64,000 nt of DNA from Cohnella cholangitidis (GTDB taxonomy: Bacteria > Bacillota > Bacilli > Paenibacillales > Paenibacillaceae): NCBI RefSeq assembly GCF_014107495.1, contig NZ_CP041969.1:5195501-5259500 (forward strand), in the 5' to 3' direction. The translations under genes and the position numbers were made by a program. Of the stretch, positions 17,695 to 26,888 are shown piece after piece (position 1 is the first letter of the stretch; the number at the start of each line of letters is the position of its first letter). The notes under the pieces were generated by a model. It was given only the letters and a program-made list of their open reading frames with translations, ran no database searches and had not been told where the DNA came from.

Positions 17695-19056
17695 TTGATT
17701 AAGAAAAGTTTAGTATCGTTGGGTGCGCTTCTCGTGCTGTTTCCGACAATCGCGTTCGCAGAGGATCCATCCGCAGCGCAGCTTAACATGGGACTTAACG
17801 CGCTATGGGTAATGCTTGCGGCGATTCTGGTTCTGCTCATGCAAGGCGGATTTATTCTTCTGGAAGCCGGTTCGACAAGAATGAAGAACGCCGGCCACGT
17901 AGCAGGCAAAACGATTTTCACGCTTGGCTTGGCTTCGATCGTCTACTGGGCGGTAGGTTACGGATTCACATTTGGCGGCGACGCTTCCGAATCGCTGAAC
18001 AAATTTATCGGATTAGGCAATTTCTTCTTCGATCCGGCAATCGCTTCGGAGGATAATGCATTACCTAGTTCCGTATTCTTCGTGTTCCAATTGGCATTCG
18101 CGGCGGTTTCGCTTTCCATCGCATGGGGCGGATTCGCGGAGCGGGCTAAATTGTCCGCTTACCTCATCTTTACTTTATTCTTCGTATCGGTAATCTATCC
18201 TGTTATCGCTCACTGGATCTGGGGCGGCGGTTGGCTTGCCAAAGACGGAGCGCAAGATTTCGCCGGATCGACGGTCGTTCACTTAACGGGCGCGATCGGC
18301 GCATTGGCGGCAACTATTCTGTTGAAGCCGCGTATCGGTAAATTCAACAAAGACGGTTCGGCCAACGAGATTCTTGGGCACAACCAAGTGTTCACCGCTC
18401 TAGCCGTATTGATTCTTTGGGTAGGTTGGTTCGGATTCAATGCAGGCAGTACGGTAGCGATCGGGGACGGATTCTTCGGTTTCGTCGCATTCAACACGCA
18501 ATTGGGCGCGGCGGCCGGCGCGGTAGCGGCATTGCTCATCTCTTGGTTGGTTAACGGCAAGGCGGATATTACGACGATGTTAAACGGCGCATTGGCCGGC
18601 CTGGTCGCCATTACCGCATCTTGCGCATTCGTCGATCCATGGGCTGCGGTCGTAATCGGATTAGTTGCGGGCGTACTCGTATTCTTCAGCGCTAAATTTT
18701 TCGAGAAAATCAAAGTCGACGATCCGATCTTCGCGCTATCCGTTCACGGAGCGGCAGGAGTTTGGGGAACATTGGCGAATGGTTTGTTTGCTACGGAAGA
18801 ATTGGCTGCCAAAGTCGGTATCGGTAAAGCGGGTCTATTCGAAGGCGGCGGTTGGGGACAACTGTGGGTACAATTCGAATCCGTCGTCGTATGCGGAGCG
18901 TTCGCGTTCCTTGCTTCCTTCATCGTACTGTGGGTCGTGAAACAAGTTATCGGATTCCGCGTTACGGAAGAGCAAGAAATTATCGGTCTGGATTTGAGCG
19001 AGCACGGTAACTACGGTTACCCTGAGCAAATGAAAAAAGCCGGTACTTCGGTCTGA
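17695..19056 (+). CDS. amtB: Ammonium transporter
   Basis: This 453-residue Amt/Mep/Rh transporter conducts ammonia/ammonium across the membrane. It has a signal peptide ending near AFAEDP and eleven expected membrane helices. Visible family marks are LMQGGFILLEAGSTRMKN, GGFAERAKLSAY, WGGGWLAKDGAQDFAGSTVV and FGFNAGST, which carry the Trp and His residues of the pore region. TTG 17695 is preferred because AGGGAG lies eight bases upstream; GTG 17686 would overlap that site. It is controlled by the promoter and GlnR/TnrA box just upstream. No glnK follows; a GlnD-like gene does. Confidence 0.95.
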   Translation: MIKKSLVSLGALLVLFPTIAFAEDPSAAQLNMGLNALWVMLAAILVLLMQGGFILLEAGSTRMKNAGHVAGKTIFTLGLASIVYWAVGYGFTFGGDASESLNKFIGLGNFFFDPAIASEDNALPSSVFFVFQLAFAAVSLSIAWGGFAERAKLSAYLIFTLFFVSVIYPVIAHWIWGGGWLAKDGAQDFAGSTVVHLTGAIGALAATILLKPRIGKFNKDGSANEILGHNQVFTALAVLILWVGWFGFNAGSTVAIGDGFFGFVAFNTQLGAAAGAVAALLISWLVNGKADITTMLNGALAGLVAITASCAFVDPWAAVVIGLVAGVLVFFSAKFFEKIKVDDPIFALSVHGAAGVWGTLANGLFATEELAAKVGIGKAGLFEGGGWGQLWVQFESVVVCGAFAFLASFIVLWVVKQVIGFRVTEEQEIIGLDLSEHGNYGYPEQMKKAGTSV

Positions 19057-19103
19057 TTCAATAGTCCTTTCACCGGCGCAAATACAGGAGGGGTAGAAAC
19101 CGC

Positions 19104-20183
19104 ATGCATAATCCCACATGGGAGAAGCGGTTGCTTGACATCACCGGAGCCGAGGATCTTGAGCGATTGAGATCGATTAGGGAAAGCGAGCAATCCCGGT
19201 TGGCAACGGAGCTGTCCGCCTCTCCGGCATATGCGGTGATGGAGTCGTTGAACGAACTTCACGACGCTCTTATCGCTCAAGCGTTAAAGCTTGCGGAGAA
19301 CGATCTGGCACGGTTGGGGCATGGCGTCCCACCCGTGCCTTATACGTATATGCTATATGGCAGCGGTGGGCGCTACGAGCAGACGATGTACAGCGATCAG
19401 GATAGCGGTCTCGTGTACGCGGATGCCTCGGATGAAGTCGAAGAGGAACGATGCCGCAATTATTTTCCCTTATTTGCTTCTACGGTCGTGCAGTTTTTAA
19501 TCGCGTTAGGATATCCCCCGTGCGAAGGCAGCGTAATCGCATCGAATCCGGAGTGGTGTTTGCCGCTTCGGGGCTGGGAGGAAAAAATAGATAGATGGTT
19601 CAAGGAGCCGAGTTGGGAGAACGTCAGGTATTTGCTCATCGCGGCCGACGGACGCGCGTTATCGGACGATACGTCCCTGGCGGACAAACTGAAGGATCGG
19701 TTTTTCAACGATATGCTCGATCACCCGGTAATCGCCCGCAGGATGATGGAAAACACGATAAGGCACAAAGTGCTTGTCGGCGTGTTCGGTCAATTGTTGA
19801 CGGAGAGATACGGAGAAGACGCAGGAAGCTTGGATATCAAATACGGCGCTTATATTCCGATGGTTAACGCATTCCGCTTGCTTGCGATGCAAGCCGGAAT
19901 ACGCGAAACGAGCACGATCAGGCGGATCGAAGCCTTGAAGCAAGCGAATATGCTCGGCGATTCCGAGGCGCAGGAGTGTCTGGAGGCTTTTGTCTTTTTC
20001 TTGAAAATGAGATTGCTGACGACGGGCTCGATCGAAGACGGCCAGTTGGTCGGTACGGGCAAAATCTCGTCTAAGCAACTGACGAAAGATATCAAATTTC
20101 CGCTGAAACAAGCATTGAAAGCCGGCAAAAAAATACAACGCAGAGTTCAAAGGGAGTTGCAGCACCGCTTCGGCGGGAGGTGA
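19104..20183 (+). CDS. DUF294 nucleotidyltransferase-like protein (GlnD-related)
   Basis: This 359-residue protein holds a DUF294 nucleotidyltransferase domain at about residues 60-200 with YMLYGSGGRYEQTMYSDQDS, in which GSGGR and the Asp of SDQD correspond to the catalytic GSxxR and DxD of GlnD-type enzymes. The rest is the DUF294_C helical domain. No CBS or cAMP domain precedes it, unlike many relatives. It lies 47 bases after amtB with AGGAGGGG before ATG 19104 and overlaps the next gene, so it is probably in the amtB operon. A role in modifying a nitrogen-signalling partner is inference. Confidence 0.8.
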   Translation: MHNPTWEKRLLDITGAEDLERLRSIRESEQSRLATELSASPAYAVMESLNELHDALIAQALKLAENDLARLGHGVPPVPYTYMLYGSGGRYEQTMYSDQDSGLVYADASDEVEEERCRNYFPLFASTVVQFLIALGYPPCEGSVIASNPEWCLPLRGWEEKIDRWFKEPSWENVRYLLIAADGRALSDDTSLADKLKDRFFNDMLDHPVIARRMMENTIRHKVLVGVFGQLLTERYGEDAGSLDIKYGAYIPMVNAFRLLAMQAGIRETSTIRRIEALKQANMLGDSEAQECLEAFVFFLKMRLLTTGSIEDGQLVGTGKISSKQLTKDIKFPLKQALKAGKKIQRRVQRELQHRFGGR

Positions 20184-20188
20184 AAGCG

Positions 20189-20932
20189 ATGAAGGAACCC
20201 AAAGATACGAATTCGATGGGCAGAATGTGGAATTTGTACAAGATGGGCGGGATAACGCCGGCTATCGCATCCATGTTAGGCTCGTCCAACGCTCAGCAAA
20301 TGGCTTTTATCCGTTCCATGTCGCGAGACCAACGCAAGGAGAGCGCGTTGGAGTTGCAGCTATCGGAGATGGAGGCGGTTGTTTTCGACTTGGAAACGAC
20401 CGGCTTCTATCCGTACAACGGCGATGAGATTTTGTCGATCGGCGGAGTCAAAATCCGCGGAGGGAACTTTGAAGAAACGGAGCCGTTTTATCGGCTCGTG
20501 AACCCGAAGAGAAAGGTTCCTAGACATATTACGGAATTAACGGGCATAACGAACGAGATGGCGGAAAATGCTCCGGATTTGATGCAAGCGTTGCATGATT
20601 TCATGGATTTCGTGGGAAAAAGAGTGTTGATCGCGCATGGCAGCGGACACGATAAACAATTTCTGAATAGCGCGCTATGGCGTACATCGAAGGTGAACTT
20701 GACGCATCGGATCGTCGATACGATGATGATCGCGAAGTGGCTCGAGCCCAAGGCGATACAATATGGGCTTGATGAAGTTTTGGATCGATACGGGGTAGAA
20801 GTGACGGAACGCCATCATGCGCTGCATGATTCGGTCATGACCTCTAAACTGTATTTTAAATTTCTGAAACTCATTACGGATAGGCATGTAACGACGCTAG
20901 GAGAGCTATACGCTTATTTAAGCCGACATTGA
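20189..20932 (+). CDS. DnaQ-like 3'-5' exonuclease
   Basis: This 247-residue protein has the DEDD exonuclease fold of the DNA polymerase III epsilon family. Exo I is VVFDLETTG, exo II contains LIAHGSGHDKQFLN and exo III HHALHDSVMT. About 60 extra residues precede the exonuclease. ATG 20189 is used because GGGAGGTG lies six bases upstream; the GTG at 20180 overlaps that site. The gene follows the DUF294 gene, a pairing seen in other bacteria, where the two are thought to act together. The natural substrate is unknown. Confidence 0.85.
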   Translation: MKEPKDTNSMGRMWNLYKMGGITPAIASMLGSSNAQQMAFIRSMSRDQRKESALELQLSEMEAVVFDLETTGFYPYNGDEILSIGGVKIRGGNFEETEPFYRLVNPKRKVPRHITELTGITNEMAENAPDLMQALHDFMDFVGKRVLIAHGSGHDKQFLNSALWRTSKVNLTHRIVDTMMIAKWLEPKAIQYGLDEVLDRYGVEVTERHHALHDSVMTSKLYFKFLKLITDRHVTTLGELYAYLSRH

Positions 20933-20935
20933 CCA

Positions 20936-21369
20936 TTAGGGTTCCTGACGAGTAATCGGCAAGGGTAACCATCCGTCTTGGGAATCCCGCACATATATCG
21001 CCATCTCGCAACCGTCCCGCGAGAGTCCGACAATCCAATAAGTGCCCCATGGGACGTAACCGAGCCCGTCGCTCAAGCTCGGAATTGGCGCCCCCTGCGG
21101 GTGGGAGTGAAAAAACCGACGATTTCTCGTTGGTTTTTTTGCGCGTCGTAATAAGCGGATATCCAATCTTCCGGGTGAAAGGCAAACGTATCGATCGGCG
21201 AAGCGGAACCGTTGCGAAGAAGGCTGAAGCCGTCTGCGGTCAAAACGCCGCCGATCGAAAGCGTGCCGTATACGACTCCGCAGCATTCATAAGGCAAACG
21301 CATCCGTGACGCGGATTCCAGGCCGCTCGCGAGCGCGTTATTTAAGATGACTTCCTTCACTTTGTTCAT
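20936..21369 (-). pseudogene. JAMM/MPN metallopeptidase-like gene with one frameshift
   Basis: Two reading frames together encode one JAB1/MPN domain of about 140 residues. The first (from ATG 21369) has the N-terminal glutamate in PYECCG and runs to REIVGFF. The second continues with HSHPQGAPIPSLSDG, giving HxH and the serine-aspartate of the JAMM zinc site, and ends at 20936. The switch is in a run of six A (six T on the coding strand) at 21110-21115, where one more base would restore the frame. All catalytic residues survive, so it may be a recent mutation, slippage or an assembly error rather than a dead gene. Such proteins cut isopeptide or amide bonds; the target is unknown. Confidence 0.75.
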
Positions 21370-21444
21370 TTTCCCGTCATACCGCCTTTCGATCGAACAG
21401 CCTCTAGATTAGAGTATGGGCGATCACGGCGAGCAGGGCAACCC

Positions 21445-22755
21445 TTATTGCACCTGTTTTCCCGGCTTGACCAGGAAAAATACGAGTCCTAACGCGACCA
21501 GCGATAACAAGGAGACGGTGATGAATACGATTTGATGGGAGATTCCCATTAACCAGCCGAAGAGAGGGGGACCGAAGGCGACCCCGAAAAACCTCAAGCT
21601 GCTGTAGAGCGAGGTGATCATTCCCCTCTCCGCCTTCTCCACCGCGCCGGTAATCATCGTATTCAAGCAGGGGAGCAACAGACCCGTTCCGATGCTGCTG
21701 ACGGTCAATAGACCGATAAACACGTACAGTTGGGTATTGAGCCAGATGGCTAGGGCTAACGAGACGACCATCAACGCTAAACCGATGTTCATCAGCCATC
21801 GCATGAGCACGCCGTTCTTGCGGATGACCGTTCCCGTCACGTATGCGGTTGCAACCATTCCGAAGAGCGGGATCGCCAGCACGAAGCCTTTTCGAACCCC
21901 TTCAATGGAATAAGGCGGTTTCTCGAGGATGTCCGACAGGAAAAAAAGAACGCCGAACAAGATGAATAACGCAAGGGAACCGCCGAAGAAAGAAGACACA
22001 AGCCATCGGCCGTTCTTGGAGAAAATTCGTTTGATCGATTGAACATATTGTTTCACGGGCGGAGGAGGCTCTTGTCGCTTCGGTTCTTTAATGAAGAAAA
22101 GGACGGCTAACAACGAAAGCAGGCAGAAAGCCGGAAAGGCAAAGAAAGCGGCGTACCAAACGATAAGAGCCAACAAGGAGCCTAGAATGGGACTAACGAC
22201 TTTGCCTGTTCCATTGGAGGCCTCGATCAGTCCGAGCGCTTGACTTTCTTGTCCGTTCTTATACATGTCCCCGACAAGAGCCATCGCGATCGGAGCCGTT
22301 CCGGCTGCCCCGATGCCTTGTAACGCTCTTGCCGAGATGAGCACGCCGTAAGAATCCCATAAGGCTCCGAATCCGGCTAGAATACCCGCTCCCCCATACA
22401 CGATAAGGGAGGGAATGATGACGGCTTTGCGGCTGAACCTGTCGGATAAATATCCTGCGAACGGAATGATGATAGCGGCGCATAAGGAAAATAAGCTGAT
22501 GACCAAGCTGCTTTGGAATTGCGAAATTCCGAGCTTGTTTCTCAAAGTCGGCAATATCGGGACAAGCATCGAGTTCCCCAGAACGAGCACTAACGGAACC
22601 GTTGAAAGCGCGATATACTCGGCGATTTTGCTTTTGCGCCCGCCTTTGGAGCCCGGAGAAGATTCGGCATTTGCGTCCTCGTGCGTAGCTTGCGAAGAAA
22701 TATCGCTTGTAAAGGTTACGGTAAGCTTATGCTTGGATTTCGTAGTCGTAGACAA
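21445..22755 (-). CDS. MFS transporter, DHA1-type drug/siderophore exporter
   Basis: This 436-residue transporter has about twelve membrane helices. Motif A is seen as GYLSDRFSRKAVI between helices 2 and 3, and a motif C relative as VVSPILGSLLA in helix 5, which points to a drug:H+ antiporter. The N-terminal 45 residues are hydrophilic, with many Ser and Lys. TTG 22755 is preferred because AAGGAGGAA stands right before it; the longer ATG start at 22830 has no good site. The substrate cannot be inferred from sequence. Confidence 0.85.
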   Translation of the reverse strand: MSTTTKSKHKLTVTFTSDISSQATHEDANAESSPGSKGGRKSKIAEYIALSTVPLVLVLGNSMLVPILPTLRNKLGISQFQSSLVISLFSLCAAIIIPFAGYLSDRFSRKAVIIPSLIVYGGAGILAGFGALWDSYGVLISARALQGIGAAGTAPIAMALVGDMYKNGQESQALGLIEASNGTGKVVSPILGSLLALIVWYAAFFAFPAFCLLSLLAVLFFIKEPKRQEPPPPVKQYVQSIKRIFSKNGRWLVSSFFGGSLALFILFGVLFFLSDILEKPPYSIEGVRKGFVLAIPLFGMVATAYVTGTVIRKNGVLMRWLMNIGLALMVVSLALAIWLNTQLYVFIGLLTVSSIGTGLLLPCLNTMITGAVEKAERGMITSLYSSLRFFGVAFGPPLFGWLMGISHQIVFITVSLLSLVALGLVFFLVKPGKQVQ

Positions 22756-22963
22756 TCCGAAATTCCTCCTTGGAGTGAGCCGTTTGAAATTCGCAATAAC
22801 GGGTTTAGAGTTTCCTTCCGGTAAGGCCAATATGCGCGAGCGCGATTGAAGAGCGCATGCGTTTCAGCGATCCGGTGACAGTTTTGTGGCTGAGGTTGGA
22901 TGGGGACGCGTAATGGGGTAAGATAAAGGAAAACATCATGCTTGAAAAGAGTGGTTATCGATC

Positions 22964-23542
22964 ATGAAAAGAAATATCGTCATATTAGCTTTGGTAGCGG
23001 TAGCCGTTATCGCCGTGTGGTTCTGGGATTCGTCGGACAAGGGGAAGCAAGATCAAGCGGCCGAGAGCTATGCAGGCGGAAAATTAGCGGAGGATATTCC
23101 GGCCAAGCCGGCTCCTAAACCGAACCATTATGCGCCTTCGGTTAGCCTTGCTTCACTGGATGGAACGACTTCTTACGATATTGGCGGCAAAAGGGATAAA
23201 GTTCTAATCATTAATTTCTGGGCGGCGTGGTGCGGGCCTTGCGAAGAGGAAGCGCCGGATCTCAAGGACATCTTCGAGACGCACAAGGATAAGCTGGATT
23301 TATACGCGGTGAACGCCACCAAATACGACAAGCTCAGGGAAGCGAAGGATTTCGTGAAAGAGCAGCAGATCGTGTTCCCCGTTATGACGGATCCAAAAGG
23401 CGAAGCGCTCGATTTGTACAAAGTGACCGGATACCCGGTTAGTTTCATCGTCGATCGGAACGGCGTCATTCGGCACCGGATCGAAGGGATCATTGACCGG
23501 GAGCAATGGGAGCTGTATTTGCAGGACGTTATTAATTCATAG
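22964..23542 (+). CDS. TlpA/ResA-like thioredoxin, membrane anchored
   Basis: This 192-residue protein has an uncleaved N-terminal membrane anchor (NIVILALVAVAVIAVWFW) and an extracytoplasmic thioredoxin fold. The active site is WAAWCGPC, and the cis-proline region is TGYPVSF. This type reduces disulfides outside the membrane, for example in cytochrome c maturation or sporulation. No cytochrome genes are adjacent, so the partner is unknown. It is followed by a terminator and is probably monocistronic. Confidence 0.9.
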   Translation: MKRNIVILALVAVAVIAVWFWDSSDKGKQDQAAESYAGGKLAEDIPAKPAPKPNHYAPSVSLASLDGTTSYDIGGKRDKVLIINFWAAWCGPCEEEAPDLKDIFETHKDKLDLYAVNATKYDKLREAKDFVKEQQIVFPVMTDPKGEALDLYKVTGYPVSFIVDRNGVIRHRIEGIIDREQWELYLQDVINS

Positions 23543-23555
23543 CGAAAAAAATCAT

Positions 23556-23583
23556 GAGGCTGTCCCTTGGGGCAGCCTCTTTG
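23556..23583 (+). terminator. Terminator after the TlpA-like gene
   Basis: GAGGCTG plus CCC pair with GGG plus CAGCCTC with one T-G wobble, followed by TTT. Confidence 0.8.
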
Positions 23584-23624
23584 CCGTTTAACGATGAAGC
23601 AGGGGGGGAGGGGGCACTGGCGAC

Positions 23625-23702
23625 AACGAAGGCCAAAAAAGCGCCTTCGTTGAGCGGAATCGGCCGGGTTTGAGGCGTGAAGGCCAAAAAAGCGCCTTCG
23701 TT
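23625..23702. repeat. Two copies of a palindromic intergenic repeat
   Basis: The 24-base unit that begins GAAGGCC and ends CGCCTTCGTT occurs twice with identical sequence, at 23628-23651 and 23679-23702, 51 bases apart. Each folds as a hairpin with GAAGGC/GCCTTC arms and the loop CAAAAAAGC; the first has extra pairs, giving AACGAAGGC/GCCTTCGTT. This resembles a REP-like or other small dispersed repeat. I see no further copy in the window. Confidence 0.8.
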
Positions 23703-23729
23703 TCCTTTGCAATAGGCAGAAAGTGAGCA

Positions 23730-23774
23730 AAAAAGCGGCAGTGCAGGATTAATCTCCTGTGCCGCCGCTTTTTC
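23730..23774. terminator. Bidirectional terminator before the end of cimA
   Basis: AGCGGC pairs with GCCGCT and CAGGA with TCCTG. An A run precedes the hairpin and a T run follows it, so it can end transcripts from both directions. Confidence 0.8.
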
Positions 23775-23799
23775 GACATTTCGTAATTGGGCATTCCGT

Positions 23800-25413
23800 T
23801 TAATGATTGACTAATCCGTGTATTCCGCCGGTGAATTCAGGTTCGAATTCGTCTTTGACCATGCCGAGCAATGCGTAGCGGATGCTATCGATCAGCGCTT
23901 CCCAGCTGGCTTCGATGACGTTGGAGGAGACGCCGACCGTGCTCCACGTATCCTTGAAATCCGTCGATTCGATCAATACGCGAACTTTGGCTGCCGTCGC
24001 ATCCTTCTCGTCCAATACGCGTACTTTATAGTCGGACAGATGGATCTCGCGAATTCCGGGATAGAACTGGACTAAAGCTTTGCGCAGCGCGTTATCCAAG
24101 GCGTTCACCGGTCCGTTTCCTTCGGCTACGGTGTACACTTGCTCGCCGGCTACGGTAATTTTTACGATGGCTTCCGTGATCATCTGACCGGCTGTTTTCT
24201 CGACCATGATCTTGAAGGAGTCAACGGTGAAGGTTTGGACGGCGCCGCCGTAAGCATCTCTAAGGAGAAGCTCCAGCGAAGCGTCCGCGCCTTCGAATTG
24301 GTAGCCCTGATGCTCGAGGTCTTTAATGCGGTCGATCACCTCGCGGGATTTCATGCCTTCCGGGTTCACGTCAAGGCCCATCTCCTGCGCTTTCGACAGG
24401 ATGTTGCTTTGGCCGGCCAGCTCGGATACAAGCACGCGTTGCTTGTTGCCGACGAGTTGAGGCTCGATATGCTCGTACGTCTTCGAATCCTTCATAATCG
24501 CGGAGACGTGGATTCCGCCCTTGTGGGCGAACGCGGCATTCCCGACGTAAGGCTGGTTAACGGGCATAATGACGTTCGCGATCTCGCTAACGTATCTGGC
24601 TACGCTGGTCAACGACTTTAATTGCTCGTTGCCGACGCACGTATAACCCATTTTTAATTGCAATGTAGGTAAAATAGAGCACAGATTCGCGTTGCCGCAA
24701 CGTTCGCCGTAACCGTTAATCGTACCTTGGATTTGGCGGGCGCCGGCCGTAATGGCAGCCAGCGTGTTGGCTACCGCCAGCTCGCAGTCGTTATGGGTGT
24801 GAATGCCGATAGGAGCATCGATTTCCCTCACGACGCGGGATACGATCTCGCTGATCTCTCCCGGCAACGTACCGCCATTCGTATCGCAAAGAACGATCCA
24901 TGCGGCTCCCGCGGCTTTTGCTTTGGCAAGGGCGGCTAGAGCGTATTCCGGATTGGCCTTATACCCGTCGAAGAAATGCTCCGCATCGAACAGGGCTTCC
25001 ATACCGCTGTTCTTGACGAACGCGAGAGATTCGTAGATCATGGCCAAGTTTTCATCCAACGTCGTCTGCAGAGCCGTATGCACGTGGAAGTCCCAAGACT
25101 TTCCGACCAATGTGGCGGCTTGGGCTCCGGATTCCGTTAGATGTTTCAAATTAATATCTTGCTCGCAGGTGCTGTTCTTCCGGCGCGTGCTGCCGAAAGC
25201 CGTTAATTTCGCTTGAAGCTTCAACTCTCGGATACGGCGAAAAAATTCGATGTCTTTGTTGTTGCTGCCGGGATTTCCGCCTTCGATATAGTGGACGCCC
25301 AGAGCATCGAGCTTCAGGGCAATTTTGACCTTGTCCTCAGCGGTAAGGCTGATGCCTTCGCCTTGCGTACCGTCGCGCAAAGTAGTATCGAAAATACAAA
25401 GGGGAGTTGACAT
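23800..25413 (-). CDS. cimA: (R)-citramalate synthase
   Basis: This 537-residue enzyme condenses pyruvate and acetyl-CoA to citramalate for isoleucine synthesis. The N-terminal TIM barrel opens with FDTTLRDGTQGEGISL, the DxTLRDG signature of the DRE-TIM family, and carries VGKSWDFHV and THNDCELAVAN with metal-binding His/Asn. The C-terminal part (VDSFKIMVEK, ALDNALRKAL) is the LeuA-type regulatory domain that senses the amino-acid end product. Its form matches the citramalate synthase subgroup rather than isopropylmalate or homocitrate synthase. AAGGAGG precedes ATG. It stands alone. Confidence 0.93.
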   Translation of the reverse strand: MSTPLCIFDTTLRDGTQGEGISLTAEDKVKIALKLDALGVHYIEGGNPGSNNKDIEFFRRIRELKLQAKLTAFGSTRRKNSTCEQDINLKHLTESGAQAATLVGKSWDFHVHTALQTTLDENLAMIYESLAFVKNSGMEALFDAEHFFDGYKANPEYALAALAKAKAAGAAWIVLCDTNGGTLPGEISEIVSRVVREIDAPIGIHTHNDCELAVANTLAAITAGARQIQGTINGYGERCGNANLCSILPTLQLKMGYTCVGNEQLKSLTSVARYVSEIANVIMPVNQPYVGNAAFAHKGGIHVSAIMKDSKTYEHIEPQLVGNKQRVLVSELAGQSNILSKAQEMGLDVNPEGMKSREVIDRIKDLEHQGYQFEGADASLELLLRDAYGGAVQTFTVDSFKIMVEKTAGQMITEAIVKITVAGEQVYTVAEGNGPVNALDNALRKALVQFYPGIREIHLSDYKVRVLDEKDATAAKVRVLIESTDFKDTWSTVGVSSNVIEASWEALIDSIRYALLGMVKDEFEPEFTGGIHGLVNH

Positions 25414-25551
25414 GCGTAACCGTAAAGCCTCCTTAAGTAAAAACAGGTGAAACTATTATATCATGGCTTGCCTTAAATGTAGAGAGCTACCGACCCGGCC
25501 GCTATGTTCGCGGCGTCCTATTTTGTATAATAAAAAAGAAGAACAGGAGGG

Positions 25552-26853
25552 ATGAACGTGAGCGAGAGAGAGGACGCGAGCAGACGAAGAATCATTTTGC
25601 ATATCGACATGAATGCTTTCTATTGCTCCGTTCATGCCGCCGAAGAGCCGGATGCATACAAAGGAAAGCCGACGGCCGTAGCCGGCAGCGTGGAGCTTCG
25701 CAAGGGGATCTTGGTGACAAGCTCTTACGAGGCCAGAGCTCAAGGGGTACGCACAGGAATGACGGTACGTCAAGCGCAGTCCGTATGCCCCGAATTGATT
25801 CTGATATCGCCGAATTTCGACCTTTATCGCAAATATAGCCGCGGATTCCTCCGCATAGCCGGCAATTATACTCCGTTAGTCGAAGCGGTATCGATCGACG
25901 AATGTTTCCTCGATATCACGGGAAGCTCCCAATTCGGGACGCCCATCGAGATCGCGGAGACGATCGCCAGAAGGGTGAAGGAAGAGCTGTCGCTGCCTTG
26001 TTCTATCGGAATAGCGCCGAACAAGCTTCTGGCTAAGATGGCGTCGGATATGCGCAAACCGGACGCGATTACGATTCTCCGCAGGCGCGAGGTGCCTAAG
26101 CTGCTCTGGGGCAAGCCTTGCCAAACATTGTACGGGATCGGCTCCCGGACCGCGGATAAACTAATGAAGCTGAACATAAGGACGATCGGCGATCTTGCCG
26201 GCTCGGACGAGAAGATGCTGATGGAGAGATTCGGCGTATACGGCGCGTGGATGAAGCAAGCTGCCAACGGGATCGACGAATCCCCGGTAGAACCTCTTCA
26301 GGATGCTCCGAAATCTATCGGGCATACGACGACGTTGCCGGCGGATTTGACCGAGAGGGAGCAATACCGCCGCGTCATGCTCAATCTTGCCGACCAGACG
26401 ACCCGGAGGCTAAGGCATCAACGGATGGTATGCTCCACCATTCAAATTACGATTAGGGATCCGGATATGCGCACGATATCCAGATCGTCCACTATGGCGA
26501 CGCCGACCGAAACGGCCGATGACGTGTACCGGGTCGCCTGTCGGCTCATGGACGCCCATTGGAAGGAAGGGAACCCGGTTCGGCTGCTGGGGATCACGTT
26601 GCAGGGACTGACCCCCAAAGAGGAAACTCCGCTTCAGTTGGATTTGTTTTCGTACGAAGAGAACCCCAAGAAGGAACGCTTGACGAATGTGATGGATATT
26701 TTGCGGGATAAGTACGGGGAGGGCGCGGTTTTGACCGCGGGAATGCTGGGTGACGATCCGTCGACGTTGATCCGAAATAAAAAGCTGCGGGGAACGTCTC
26801 TGCAGAAAGACTTTTTGCGCGATAAATCCGACGGAAATGAGAATGATTATTAA
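25552..26853 (+). CDS. dinB: DNA polymerase IV, Y family
   Basis: This 433-residue error-prone polymerase carries out lesion bypass. Palm and finger motifs are visible: HIDMNAFYCSVHAAEEP near the N terminus with the first catalytic Asp, and VSIDECFLDIT with Asp-Glu of the second site. The helix-hairpin-helix YGIGSRTADKLMKLNIRTI and the little-finger domain follow. The end has LQLDLFSYEE, a possible beta-clamp binding motif (QLDLF). ATG 25552 has AGGAGGG upstream. No complete LexA box is visible in the 138-base gap before it. Bacillus has two related Y polymerases; this is closest to the DinB/YqjH type. Confidence 0.92.
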   Translation: MNVSEREDASRRRIILHIDMNAFYCSVHAAEEPDAYKGKPTAVAGSVELRKGILVTSSYEARAQGVRTGMTVRQAQSVCPELILISPNFDLYRKYSRGFLRIAGNYTPLVEAVSIDECFLDITGSSQFGTPIEIAETIARRVKEELSLPCSIGIAPNKLLAKMASDMRKPDAITILRRREVPKLLWGKPCQTLYGIGSRTADKLMKLNIRTIGDLAGSDEKMLMERFGVYGAWMKQAANGIDESPVEPLQDAPKSIGHTTTLPADLTEREQYRRVMLNLADQTTRRLRHQRMVCSTIQITIRDPDMRTISRSSTMATPTETADDVYRVACRLMDAHWKEGNPVRLLGITLQGLTPKEETPLQLDLFSYEENPKKERLTNVMDILRDKYGEGAVLTAGMLGDDPSTLIRNKKLRGTSLQKDFLRDKSDGNENDY

Positions 26854-26888
26854 GTACTGGGCACGATAATATTGATCTGCTTTTTCGT

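Noticed and set aside
21404-21799. Open frame of 131 codons on the minus strand
   Set aside because: It lies in another frame of the MFS gene and its product is Arg/His-rich without family resemblance.
25497-25510. Possible LexA box before dinB
   Set aside because: Only the half site GTTCG is present; the other half does not fit CGAAC.
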